The notes beneath the pieces are model-generated. The model ran no database searches and was not told the DNA's origin. It saw only the letters and a program-made list of their open reading frames with translations. The position numbers were made by a program, and so were the translations under genes. Shown piece after piece: positions 45,235-53,511 of a stretch of DNA of 64,000 nt. Location: contig DKPJ01000009.1 in the NCBI GenBank assembly GCA_002480085.1, positions 259,169 to 323,168 of the forward strand. Direction: 5' to 3'. Numbering within the stretch: the stretch's first letter is position 1; each line of letters starts with the position of its first letter. Origin of the DNA: Enterobacteriaceae bacterium UBA7338 (lineage in GTDB: Bacteria > Pseudomonadota > Gammaproteobacteria > Enterobacterales > Enterobacteriaceae).

Positions 45235-45855
45235 TTACTTGTTAACTTTAAGATCGTTTTTCACACTTTTCACACCATCGACCGCTTTGGAGATGCTCTC
45301 CGCACGTTCGATTTGTGCCTGGGAGTCAACCGTACCGGTCAGCTGAACCACACCATCGGTAGTTTCAACTTTCACTTTACGTGCCGGAACGATGTCATCA
45401 GCTAACAGCTTAGCTTTAATCTCGCTGGTGGTGGCGGTATCGCCCGCATAGCCCTTCACAGAGGAGGTTTTGCCGTCGCGTACGTGCAGCTTGTCGCTAA
45501 CGGACTTAACGCCTTCAATCTGTTTAGCGACCTTCACCGCTTCTTCAGCCTGCGCCTGGCTCTCAACGAAGCCGCTCAGCGTGACTACCGCTTTATCGGT
45601 CTTAACGGAGATGTCGGTGCTCTTGATACTTTCGTGATCGACCAGTGCTGCTTTGACTTTGGCGGTGATCGCGCTGTCATCCATGAAGTTACCGACTTTA
45701 TTCATAGAGCTATCGATTTTTTCCCCAGCGCTGTGAGCTGTAGATTGCGCTTTGTCAGTTGCGCTGGTCTCTGCCAGAGCAGAGCCGCTTGCAACAACAG
45801 AACCTAATACAACAGCCAGCAGGGTTTTAGAAATCTTCAGTCTTGTCATAGTCAT
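45235..45855 (-). CDS. osmY: Osmotically induced periplasmic protein OsmY
   Basis: 206 aa (E. coli 201). Signal peptide MTMTRLKISKTLLAVVLGSV ending SALAE, then two BON domains (about residues 60-125 and 137-204). The periplasmic chaperone helps outer-membrane proteins and autotransporters. I set the start at MTMTRLK with AAAGGAATAG before it; 32 upstream codons were rejected. A CTATATT at 46045-46051 on the minus strand could be the sigma-S -10 box, giving a leader of about 180 bases; this is tentative. Confidence 0.95.
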   Translation of the reverse strand: MTMTRLKISKTLLAVVLGSVVASGSALAETSATDKAQSTAHSAGEKIDSSMNKVGNFMDDSAITAKVKAALVDHESIKSTDISVKTDKAVVTLSGFVESQAQAEEAVKVAKQIEGVKSVSDKLHVRDGKTSSVKGYAGDTATTSEIKAKLLADDIVPARKVKVETTDGVVQLTGTVDSQAQIERAESISKAVDGVKSVKNDLKVNK

Positions 45856-46161
45856 CGATCTATTCCTTTCAGTTTGCCCACGTTTTGGGCTTTGAGCAGC
45901 CATCAAGGCCGCTTTGCTGCTCCGGTGCATAGCACCTTCTTTTACAGCCATTAATCATGTGACTAAAACAGAGCGCGGGATGAAACGCTTTTATTCACGC
46001 ATTGAACAGTGCTTTCATCCACACGTCTGGTAATCACTTTGTTAAATATAGCCAACAATTTAAAAAGCGCTTGTGGGAAAAGATAAAAAAACGGGTGATA
46101 AAAGCAAAAAGCGGGCTATTTAAGAACATTCCGCAAGGGACTAATAAGACAGGGAAAGTGA

Positions 46162-46187
46162 CAGAGCACGGCGGCTGCCGTGCTCTG
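46162..46187 (-). terminator. Hairpin after prfC
   Basis: An 11-bp perfect stem CAGAGCACGGC (46162-46172) and GCCGTGCTCTG (46177-46187) with a 4-base loop, 10 bases after the prfC stop. The U-run is poor (CACTTTCCC). The remaining 45856-46161 gap is the osmY upstream region, AT-rich, with no further gene visible. Confidence 0.65.
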
Positions 46188-46196
46188 GAGAAGGGA

Positions 46197-47786
46197 TTAG
46201 TGTTCGCGCGTTTTACGGAACTGCACGTCCGGGTAACGCTCCTGGGTCAGGTTCAGGTTCACCATGGTCGGCGCGATGTAGGTCAGGTTATCGCCGCCGT
46301 CCAGCGCCAGCTGGATCTCGTTTTTACGCTTGAACTCTTCGAATTTCTTCACGTCGCTGCACTCTACCCAGCGGGCGGTAGCAACGTTAACCGATTCGTA
46401 GATCGCTTCCACGTTGTATTCGCTCTTCAGGCGCGCAACCACCACGTCAAACTGCAGCACCCCGACCGCACCTACGATCAGATCGTTGTTAGCAATCGGA
46501 CGGAACACCTGCACCGCGCCCTCTTCCGAGAGCTGAACCAGCCCTTTAAGCAGCTGCTTCTGCTTCAGCGGATCGCGCAGGCGGATACGGCGGAACAGCT
46601 CAGGAGCAAAGTTCGGAATGCCGGTGAACTTCATCATCTCACCTTGGGTGAAGGTATCGCCGATCTGGATGGTGCCGTGGTTGTGCAGGCCGATGATATC
46701 GCCGGGGTAGGCCTCTTCCACATGGGAACGGTCGCCTGCCATAAAGGTCAGCGCATCGGAGATAACCACATCCTTGCCGAGACGCACCTGGCGCAGCTTC
46801 ATGCCTTTTTCATATTTACCGGAGACCACACGCAGGAACGCCACGCGATCGCGGTGTTTCGGATCCATGTTGGCCTGGATCTTAAACACGAAACCGGAGA
46901 ATTTCTCCTCCTGGGCTTCCACGTCGCGGGTATCGGTTTTACGCGGCATGGGGCGCGGCGCCCACTCAACCAGACCGTCAAGCATATGGTCAACGCCGAA
47001 GTTACCCAGCGCGGTACCGAAGAACACCGGGGTAATTTCACCCGCGAGGAACAGCTCTTTATCGAACTCGTGCGAGGCACCCTTCACCAGCTCCAGCTCG
47101 TCACGCAGCTGCGCCGCCAGCTCTTCACCGACGGCAACGTCCAGCTCCGGGTTATCCAGCCCCTTAACGATACGCACGTCCTGGATGGTATGCCCCTTAC
47201 CGGTCTGATAGAGGTAGGTTTCATCTTTATAGAGGTGGTAAACGCCCTTAAACAGCTTACCGCAGCCGATCGGCCAGGTAATGGGCGCGCAGGCGATCTT
47301 CAGCTCGCTCTCCACCTCGTCCATCACTTCCATGGGGTCACGGATGTCACGGTCGAGCTTGTTCATAAAGGTCAGGATTGGCGTATCGCGCAGACGGGTA
47401 ACCTCCATCAGCTTGCGGGTACGATCCTCTACCCCTTTCGCGGCGTCGATGACCATCAGGCAGCAGTCCACCGCCGTCAGGGTGCGGTAGGTATCTTCCG
47501 AGAAGTCTTCGTGCCCCGGGGTGTCCAGCAGGTTCACCAGGCAGTCGTGATAGGGGAACTGCATCACGGAGGTGGTGATTGAGATCCCACGCTGCTTTTC
47601 CATCTCCATCCAGTCAGATTTTGCGTGCTGGCTTGAGCCACGCCCTTTTACCGTACCGGCGGTCTGGATCGCCTGTCCGAACAGCAGCACCTTCTCGGTG
47701 ATGGTGGTCTTACCGGCGTCCGGGTGAGAGATAATGGCAAAAGTACGGCGCTTGGCCACCTCTTGCAGATAAGGAGACAACGTCAT
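46197..47786 (-). CDS. prfC: Peptide chain release factor 3
   Basis: 529 aa, equal to E. coli. GTPase that removes RF1/RF2 from the ribosome after termination. G motifs: SHPDAGKTTITEK (G1), GISITTSVMQF (switch I), DTPGHEDF (G3), NKLDRD (G4). The start MTLSPYLQEV at 47786 is preferred to a TTG two codons earlier. Confidence 0.97.
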   Translation of the reverse strand: MTLSPYLQEVAKRRTFAIISHPDAGKTTITEKVLLFGQAIQTAGTVKGRGSSQHAKSDWMEMEKQRGISITTSVMQFPYHDCLVNLLDTPGHEDFSEDTYRTLTAVDCCLMVIDAAKGVEDRTRKLMEVTRLRDTPILTFMNKLDRDIRDPMEVMDEVESELKIACAPITWPIGCGKLFKGVYHLYKDETYLYQTGKGHTIQDVRIVKGLDNPELDVAVGEELAAQLRDELELVKGASHEFDKELFLAGEITPVFFGTALGNFGVDHMLDGLVEWAPRPMPRKTDTRDVEAQEEKFSGFVFKIQANMDPKHRDRVAFLRVVSGKYEKGMKLRQVRLGKDVVISDALTFMAGDRSHVEEAYPGDIIGLHNHGTIQIGDTFTQGEMMKFTGIPNFAPELFRRIRLRDPLKQKQLLKGLVQLSEEGAVQVFRPIANNDLIVGAVGVLQFDVVVARLKSEYNVEAIYESVNVATARWVECSDVKKFEEFKRKNEIQLALDGGDNLTYIAPTMVNLNLTQERYPDVQFRKTREH

Positions 47787-47877
47787 AATCAAATCTTCTT
47801 ATATAAGCGCGGCGTCGGGCCGCGCATCATGAAATAGGGGAATGCGGCTATTTTACCCAGCAATGGCAGGCAGACAA

Positions 47878-48555
47878 TCAATGTTTACACAGGCGTTGCT
47901 CCAGTTCGCTTAGCGAGGCCACGGTCCAGGTAGGATTGATCCCCTCCGGCTGCGCGCGGTTGTGCGCATTGAGCCAGCAGGTTGCTAACCCGGCATTCAT
48001 GCCACCCAGAATGTCGGACTCGGCGGTATCGCCCACCATCAGCACGCGAGAGCGATCCGGGTTGCCCGCCTGCTCCAGCGCATAGTCAAAGATGCGCGGG
48101 TGCGGCTTCGCCACCCCAACCTGCTCGGAGATGACGATCAGGTCAAAATGGTCGCGCAGGCCAGTACGCTCCAGGCGAATTTGCTGTAGCGCGGTAAAGC
48201 CGTTGGTAATAATGCCCATCTTGCACTTGCCCTGCAGGGCGTTCAGCAGCGAGACCGCCCCCGGCAGCGGGGCGCAAATTTCGGCCATCGCGTTGATAAA
48301 GGCGCTGTTGAGATCGCCCGGCAGTACGCTAAGGCGGTCGGCCCAGCTCTGAAAGCGCTGGTGCTGCAGCTGCAACGAGGTGATGGTTCCGTTCTGGTAA
48401 TCCACCCACAGCGGCTTATTGACCGCCTGGTAGTCCTGAAAATCTTCGGCGGTAAAGGTCACGCTGTAGTCGAGAAACATCCGCTGTAGTCCGCTGAATG
48501 AGTCGAAGGTAAACAGCGTTTCGTCGGCATCAAAGAAGATCCAGTCCCAGTTCAT
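47878..48555 (-). CDS. yjjG: Pyrimidine 5'-nucleotidase YjjG
   Basis: 225 aa, equal to E. coli. HAD phosphatase acting on UMP, dUMP and dTMP and on mutagenic analogues. Nucleophile in FFDADETLFTFDS at residues 7-19, ITNGFTALQQIRLERTGL near 108, and MVGDTAESDILGGMNAGL near 172. Downstream of rimI by 16 bases. Confidence 0.96.
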   Translation of the reverse strand: MNWDWIFFDADETLFTFDSFSGLQRMFLDYSVTFTAEDFQDYQAVNKPLWVDYQNGTITSLQLQHQRFQSWADRLSVLPGDLNSAFINAMAEICAPLPGAVSLLNALQGKCKMGIITNGFTALQQIRLERTGLRDHFDLIVISEQVGVAKPHPRIFDYALEQAGNPDRSRVLMVGDTAESDILGGMNAGLATCWLNAHNRAQPEGINPTWTVASLSELEQRLCKH

Positions 48556-48571
48556 TACATCACCTTTTTTG

Positions 48572-49012
48572 TTAAAGCGGCAAAGCCATAATTACGGCGT
48601 CTTCGCGGCCGTCAGCGGTTGGATAGTAGTTGCGGCGGATCGTCGCCTCGTTAAAGCCCAGGCTCTCATAGAGGGCGATCGCCGCCGCGTTTGAGGCCCG
48701 CACCTCCAGCCACAGCGTCAGCACGTCACGCTTTTCCAGCTCGCTAATGAGATGTTCGAGCAGCGCGCGCGCCAGCCCCCGGCGCTGATACGCGGGATCG
48801 ACCGCGATATTAAACAGCGTGGCCTCGTCAAGCACGACTTGGGTGATGGCAAATGCCGCCAGCGTCTCATCAACCGTCAGGCCCAGGTTCAGGTAGCGCT
48901 CTCCCTGATTGCTGGCGAAGGTTTTTTCGCTCCAGGGAAAAGCGTGGGCGCGTTGCTCAATCGCATAAGCGTGCGTCAGGTCAGCCGTGCTGAGGGAAGA
49001 AATCGTGTTCAT
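48572..49012 (-). CDS. rimI: Ribosomal protein S18-alanine N-acetyltransferase RimI
   Basis: 146 aa (E. coli 148). GNAT fold; acetylates the N-terminus of S18. Acetyl-CoA loop seen as IAVDPAYQRRGLARALL near residue 68 and RASNAAAIALYESLGF near 105. It overlaps the 3' end of holD by 32 bases, as in E. coli, so the ATG at 49012 is inside holD. Confidence 0.96.
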   Translation of the reverse strand: MNTISSLSTADLTHAYAIEQRAHAFPWSEKTFASNQGERYLNLGLTVDETLAAFAITQVVLDEATLFNIAVDPAYQRRGLARALLEHLISELEKRDVLTLWLEVRASNAAAIALYESLGFNEATIRRNYYPTADGREDAVIMALPL

Positions 49013-49394
49013 ACTCGCAGATTTGTCGCCATAGGTCGGCTCGCGCCGCCGGGTTTGTCCGCAGTTCATCGAATGCGGGAGAGTGAACGCGCCCGCCTTC
49101 CAGCGTCAGCGCCTCGTCAGTGCCCAGCAGCCAGCTGTTACAGCGGCTCTCCGGGGGCAGCATCGCCACGCGGTCGGGGGTCAGCTGCAGCACCTGATCC
49201 GGCGTTATCGTTAGCGCCCGCAGGATATCGCCTACCAGCGGCTCGCTGAGCGCCGGGAGCGTGCTTGAGACCATCACCAGACGGATATGTGCGGGCAGCG
49301 ACACAGCGACTTCGCCCTGCAACGCAGTGGGCAGGCGCAAAGACCACTGGGTAATGCCCAGCTGCTGTAGCTGCCAGTCGCGTCGGGAAATCAT
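48981..49394 (-). CDS. holD: DNA polymerase III psi subunit
   Basis: 137 aa, equal to E. coli. Psi bridges the clamp loader and chi/SSB. Seen: RRDWQLQQLGITQWSLR at the N-terminus, the tau/gamma-chi binding region, and LRALTITPDQVLQLTP near residue 60. Divergent from rsmC; overlaps rimI. Confidence 0.96.
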   Translation of the reverse strand: MISRRDWQLQQLGITQWSLRLPTALQGEVAVSLPAHIRLVMVSSTLPALSEPLVGDILRALTITPDQVLQLTPDRVAMLPPESRCNSWLLGTDEALTLEGGRVHSPAFDELRTNPAARADLWRQICEYEHDFFPQHG

Positions 49395-49498
49395 AGCGGG
49401 TCACTCCTGTATGTCAGGCGCGCAAATATAGCAAATTCGTCGTATCTGCGCCAACAAACAACTATAATCCAGCGCTGAGTTTATTAAGGAGCTGTTTC

Positions 49499-50527
49499 AT
49501 GTCTGCTTTAACCCCGGCAAGTGAAGTCTTGCTGCGTCACAGTGATGATTTCGAAGAGAGCCGCGTTCTGTTTGCCGGAGATATGCAGGACGACCTGCCC
49601 GCGCGCCTGGATACCGCCGAGAGCCGCGTCCATACCCAGCAGTTTCACCACTGGCAGGTGCTGAGCCGCCAGCTGGGCGACAACGCACGCTTTAGCCTGG
49701 TGGCCGAGCAGGCCGACGTGGGCAACAGCGATACGCTGATCTACTACTGGCCAAAGAACAAGCCGGAAGCCCAGTTCCAGCTGATGAACATTCTCTCCCT
49801 GCTGCCGCTGGGCACCGATATTTTTGTTGTCGGTGAGAACCGCAGCGGCGTGCGTAGCGCCGAGCAGATGCTGGCGGAGTACTGCCCGCTGAACAAGGTC
49901 GATAGCGCGCGCCGCTGCGGCCTGTACCATGGCCGTCTGGAGAAGCAGCCTGCGTTTGATGCCGCCGCGTTCGGCGACAGCTATACGCTGGACGACCTGA
50001 CCATCCATACCCTGCCGGGCGTCTTCAGCCGCGATGGTCTGGACAGCGGTAGCCAGCTGCTGCTCTCTACCCTGACGCCGCACACCAAAGGCAAGGTGCT
50101 GGACATTGGCTGCGGCGCGGGCGTGCTCTCTGCGGTGCTGGCCAGCCACTCGCCGAAGGTGCGCCTGACGCTGTGTGACGTTAGCGCCCCGGCGGTAGAA
50201 GCCAGCCGCGCGACCCTGGCGGCCAACGGCTTTGAGGGCGAAGTTTTCGCCAGCAACGTCTTCTCTGAGGTGACAGGCCGTTACGATATAATCATCTCTA
50301 ACCCGCCGTTCCACGATGGTTTGCAGACCAGCCTGGAGGCGGCGCAGACGCTGATCCGCGGCGCGGTACGCCATCTGAACAGCGGCGGCGAGCTGCGTAT
50401 TGTGGCCAACGCCTTCCTGCCCTATCCGCAGGTGCTGGACGAAACCTTTGGTTTCCACGAGGTGCTGGCCCAGACCGGACGCTTCAAGGTTTACCGTACG
50501 GTGATGACCCGTCAGGCGAAGCGCTAA
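49499..50527 (+). CDS. rsmC: 16S rRNA (G1207) N2-methyltransferase RsmC
   Basis: 342 aa (E. coli 343). Two methyltransferase-like halves: the first is degenerate and helps RNA binding; the second carries the SAM motif VLDIGCGAGVLSAVLA near residue 200 and the catalytic NPPFHDG near 268. Start ATG with AAGGAGCTG upstream. Confidence 0.96.
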   Translation: MSALTPASEVLLRHSDDFEESRVLFAGDMQDDLPARLDTAESRVHTQQFHHWQVLSRQLGDNARFSLVAEQADVGNSDTLIYYWPKNKPEAQFQLMNILSLLPLGTDIFVVGENRSGVRSAEQMLAEYCPLNKVDSARRCGLYHGRLEKQPAFDAAAFGDSYTLDDLTIHTLPGVFSRDGLDSGSQLLLSTLTPHTKGKVLDIGCGAGVLSAVLASHSPKVRLTLCDVSAPAVEASRATLAANGFEGEVFASNVFSEVTGRYDIIISNPPFHDGLQTSLEAAQTLIRGAVRHLNSGGELRIVANAFLPYPQVLDETFGFHEVLAQTGRFKVYRTVMTRQAKR

Positions 50528-50544
50528 ACAGGTTCGGCCAACCC

Positions 50545-50575
50545 GTAGGCCCGGTAAGCGCAGCGCCACCGGGCG
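50545..50575. repeat. REP element after rsmC
   Basis: GTAGGCCCGGTAAGCGCAGC followed by GCCACCGGGCG, 18 bases after the rsmC stop. Confidence 0.88.
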
Positions 50576-50632
50576 TTACTGGCCGTTCACGATGAATTTT
50601 GCAGCAGTTATTCTATCCCGTGCAATTAACTG

Positions 50633-50660
50633 TTGACGAACGGTATAAAACATCTAGAAT
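50633..50660 (+). promoter_or_regulatory. Promoter of the leucine tRNA operon
   Basis: TTGACG (50633-50638), 16-base spacer, TAGAAT (50655-50660), followed by the GC-rich discriminator GCGCCTCC typical of stringently controlled stable-RNA promoters; about 42 bases before the first tRNA. Confidence 0.8.
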
Positions 50661-50701
50661 GCGCCTCCGTGGTTACGATACTTTAACTGTATCGATGGTC
50701 T

Positions 50702-50788
50702 GCGAAGGTGGCGGAATTGGTAGACGCGCTAGCTTCAGGTGTTAGTGTCCTTACGGATGTGGGGGTTCGAGTCCCCCCCCTCGCACCA
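50702..50788 (+). tRNA. leuV: tRNA-Leu (CAG), copy 1
   Basis: 87 bases, GCGAAGG acceptor pairing with CCTCGC before an encoded CCA end. Anticodon CAG at 50736-50738, TTCGA in the T-loop, and a long class II variable arm with loop TTAC. Nearly identical to the E. coli leuVPQ tRNAs. Confidence 0.97.
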
Positions 50789-50816
50789 TAAATCACGTTG
50801 ATATTGCTCGCACTGG

Positions 50817-50902
50817 GCGAAGGTGGCGGAATTGGTAGACGCGCTAGCTTCAGGTGTTAGTGTCCTTAGGATGTGGGGGTTCGAGTCCCCCCCCTCGCAC
50901 CA
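50817..50902 (+). tRNA. leuP: tRNA-Leu (CAG), copy 2
   Basis: 86 bases, same as copy 1 except that the variable-arm loop is one base shorter (CCTTAGG instead of CCTTACGG). CCA is encoded. 28 bases separate it from copy 1; one precursor is likely. Confidence 0.96.
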
Positions 50903-50940
50903 ACGAGGCGATATCAAAAATCAATAAGTAAGATAGCTGT

Positions 50941-51026
50941 GCGAAGGTGGCGGAATTGGTAGACGCGCTAGCTTCAGGTGTTAGTGTCCTTAGGATGTGG
51001 GGGTTCGAGTCCCCCCCCTCGCACCA
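50941..51026 (+). tRNA. leuQ: tRNA-Leu (CAG), copy 3
   Basis: 86 bases and identical to copy 2, including the shortened variable loop; 38 bases after it. Confidence 0.96.
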
Positions 51027-51062
51027 CTTATCTTGCTCTCTCCTGGCACGACCCCTTCCGTT

Positions 51063-51299
51063 TCACCCCATTTTCACATTCATTATTACCAGCATCATTC
51101 CGCCCACCAGCGCGATACCCGACGGCAGCAGCACAAAGTGACGCAGACGCTTGTGATAGAGCATGGCTGGCGTTAGCAGCAGGCCGGGCACGATGACTGC
51201 ACACCAGGCGTCAACAGAGAGATCGGCATAGGCTAGCCCGAGCGCAACGATGCCCGATAAGACCACTCCCCACCCGCTTTCCAGCACGCGCTGCAACAT
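51063..51299 (-). CDS. yjjZ: YjjZ, DUF1435 small membrane protein
   Basis: 78 aa (E. coli about 79). Starts MLQRVLESGWGVVLSGIVAL; two or three hydrophobic segments and MLYHKRLRHF near residue 47. It matches recalled YjjZ, which lies between leuQ and fhuF in E. coli too. A Fur box sits 18-36 bases upstream, so it is probably iron-repressed. Function unknown. Confidence 0.85.
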   Translation of the reverse strand: MLQRVLESGWGVVLSGIVALGLAYADLSVDAWCAVIVPGLLLTPAMLYHKRLRHFVLLPSGIALVGGMMLVIMNVKMG

Positions 51300-51316
51300 G
51301 CTTCTATCCTCACACT

Positions 51317-51335
51317 GATAATGATAACCAATATC
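51317..51335. promoter_or_regulatory. Fur box upstream of yjjZ
   Basis: GATAATGATAACCAATATC matches the 19-base Fur consensus GATAATGATAATCATTATC at 16 positions. It is just before yjjZ on the minus strand and about 220 bases before the diguanylate cyclase on the plus strand. Confidence 0.8.
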
Positions 51336-51554
51336 ATATGATAAGTTTTCTCACTTGTCAGCATGCGGTCGCACCAGTGGCTGAACTTTCTGCATCTGTT
51401 AATGACAGACATTCATGAAGGTGATAAATTGTGCGCCTCGGAAAAAACACATAACAATTTCCAACTCTTTTCGCGAGCTTATATTTTCACGCGTTATTAC
51501 TCATTTTGCCAACCATAACGTTTTATATATTGCAGATTAATAACGACATTACAC

Positions 51555-52619
51555 ATGACAGCACAAACCTGGCATACCCTTTGTAACAAGAAATATCAGT
51601 TATCCCTGCGATTATTCCTGTTTCTCAATGCTGTTTCGGCCCTCTTCTCTTTCCTGCTGCCCTTGAGCAGCGCGGCGGGCGTGACTTTGCCGCTCGGGCT
51701 GCTCTTCACAGCCAGCGTCGCGCTGCTGCTCTGGCATAGATGGCAAGCAGAAAAGAAAATAAATATTCCTCTCATTTCACTTTTATTTGGCGGCCTTTGG
51801 GCGTGGCATGTTAGCGAGAAATATTCAGCCATTGGTCATCCGGACCCGGCATATCTTTTAATTGCGCTGCTAAGCGTATTATTTATCGGGACTATCGCTT
51901 TCTCTAACAATATCAGCGCATTTATCTTGCACTCGCTGCCGGTAAGCCTGAGCTGCCTGTGGCTGACCGACGGCAGCGCCTGGCTAAGGGTACTCTACTG
52001 CTTCGCCCTGCCGGTGGTAGGCATCGCCATCCAGCATGTGATCCAGCGGCGTAACGATAGCTTTGCCCAGGATCTGATGGACAAGCTGCTGGCGGAACGC
52101 AAGACGCTGAACGATTTAAGCATGCTCGATCCGCTGACCGGTCTCTATAACCGTCGCGGCCTGCAAAATAAGATTGATAACCTGCTGGCGCAGGATGACG
52201 GCAGACAGTTCGTGCTGCTGCTGGATATTGACCACTTCAAAGCCTACAACGATCACTATGGCCATATGATGGGCGACCAGGCGCTTATTCGCGTCTCTGC
52301 CGCCATCCGTGACGCGGTGCGCTCTCGGGATATTGTGGCCCGCTTCGGTGGCGAGGAGTTTATGATCCTGTTGAGCAATGTCGATCTGGCGCACGCCCGG
52401 ATGACCGCCGAGCGCATTCGTCAGCAGGTATTCGATCTCAAAATCCCGCATATGTTTAATGAGAGCGTGGCAACCAACGTGACGGTAAGCATCGGTATCG
52501 CTCCCCTGCTGGACGAAGATATTGAGGATGCGCTGGGCAAAGCCGACAAAGCGCTGTATGAAGCGAAGCATTTAGGGCGCAACCATATTCTGGTCAGCGG
52601 CGACCTGCAGATAGCTTAA
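51555..52619 (+). CDS. Membrane-bound diguanylate cyclase (GGDEF)
   Basis: 354 aa. The N-terminal half has about six hydrophobic segments (residues 18-35, 41-60, 70-85, 100-118, 120-137, 143-160), possibly a MASE-type sensor. A short coiled coil (LLAERKTLNDLSML) leads to a GGDEF domain from about residue 185: DPLTGLYNRRGL, metal-binding D224 (LLDIDHFK), GGEEF at 265-269, and an RxxD inhibitory site at R256-D259 exactly five residues before it. All catalytic features are intact, so it should make cyclic di-GMP. It lies between yjjZ and fhuF, both preceded by Fur-type sites; not in E. coli K-12 at this place. Confidence 0.92.
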   Translation: MTAQTWHTLCNKKYQLSLRLFLFLNAVSALFSFLLPLSSAAGVTLPLGLLFTASVALLLWHRWQAEKKINIPLISLLFGGLWAWHVSEKYSAIGHPDPAYLLIALLSVLFIGTIAFSNNISAFILHSLPVSLSCLWLTDGSAWLRVLYCFALPVVGIAIQHVIQRRNDSFAQDLMDKLLAERKTLNDLSMLDPLTGLYNRRGLQNKIDNLLAQDDGRQFVLLLDIDHFKAYNDHYGHMMGDQALIRVSAAIRDAVRSRDIVARFGGEEFMILLSNVDLAHARMTAERIRQQVFDLKIPHMFNESVATNVTVSIGIAPLLDEDIEDALGKADKALYEAKHLGRNHILVSGDLQIA

Positions 52620-52676
52620 ACGATACCCGGCAGGCATTTCGCGACAAAACTGTTGCGCTTGTTCCTGCCGATGGTT

Positions 52677-52695
52677 AGGATTGGCAATCATTATC
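52677..52695 (+). promoter_or_regulatory. Fur-type site upstream of fhuF
   Basis: The right half AATCATTATC (52686-52695) matches Fur perfectly and continues CATTTAGATT; the left half is weak. It ends 25 bases before the fhuF ATG. fhuF is Fur-repressed in E. coli. Confidence 0.6.
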
Positions 52696-52719
52696 ATTTA
52701 GATTCCGGTCTAACCTCTC

Positions 52720-53508
52720 ATGGCCCAACGCTCTGAACTGCTGGCAAACGATCTTATCTGGCGAGCCCCGCTGCATACCGCAGCGCCAACGCTTGCCGAT
52801 GCCGTGCGCGAAACAATGTCCAGCCAGCGTCCGCACATGCTGGAGGTTATCCGTCTTGATGAGCCACCGCCGCACCGGGCCATGACCCTGGCGCAGTGGC
52901 AGCGCCCCGCCGCGCTGCGCACGCTGCTGGCCGACTACTCCGATCATATCTACCGCAACCAGCCACAGCTGCCGCGCGAGGGGAAACCGCTTATCTCGCT
53001 GTGGGCGCAGTGGTATCTTGGCCTGCTGGTTCCGCCGCTGATGCTGGCCCTGCTGGCGCACGATACGGCGCTGGATGTCTCCCCGGAGCATTTCCACGTT
53101 GAATTTCATGAGACCGGCCGCGCGGCCTGCTTCTGGGCCGACGTGCATGCCGATCGCTACACCACCCTGCTAGACGATCGCGGACGCATTGAGAAGCTGA
53201 TCGTCTCGGCGATGCTGCCGGTCGTTCAGGCGCTGGAGGCCACCGGTGAGATCAACGGCAAGCTTATCTGGAGCAATACGGGCTATCTCATCAACTGGTA
53301 TCTGAACGAGACGAAGCCGCTGCTCGGCGATGCGCGAGTTAACGCGCTGCGCCAGCTCTGCTTTTTCGATAAGACGCTGGCAAACGGCATGGACAACCCA
53401 CTCTGGCGCACCGTCGTCCTGCGTGAGGGCGTGCTGGTGCGCCGTACCTGCTGTCAGCGCTACCGCCTGCCGGATGTCCAGCAGTGCGGCGACTGTACGC
53501 TTAAATAA
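52720..53508 (+). CDS. fhuF: Ferric-siderophore reductase FhuF
   Basis: 262 aa, equal to E. coli. Cytoplasmic or membrane-associated [2Fe-2S] protein that releases iron from hydroxamate siderophores. The four cluster cysteines are at the C-terminus as C244-C245 and C256-x2-C259 (TCCQRY...CGDC), the unusual C-C-x10-C-x2-C pattern. Convergent with the PTS gene, 3 bases apart. Confidence 0.96.
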   Translation: MAQRSELLANDLIWRAPLHTAAPTLADAVRETMSSQRPHMLEVIRLDEPPPHRAMTLAQWQRPAALRTLLADYSDHIYRNQPQLPREGKPLISLWAQWYLGLLVPPLMLALLAHDTALDVSPEHFHVEFHETGRAACFWADVHADRYTTLLDDRGRIEKLIVSAMLPVVQALEATGEINGKLIWSNTGYLINWYLNETKPLLGDARVNALRQLCFFDKTLANGMDNPLWRTVVLREGVLVRRTCCQRYRLPDVQQCGDCTLK

Positions 53509-53511
53509 TCT

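Noticed and set aside
46002..47582. A 526-codon open frame on the plus strand
   Set aside because: Antisense to prfC; no ribosome site and shadow-type composition.
50735..50917. A 60-codon ORF repeating CEGGDSNPHI on the minus strand
   Set aside because: It is the antisense translation of the tandem leucine tRNAs, a well-known false gene.
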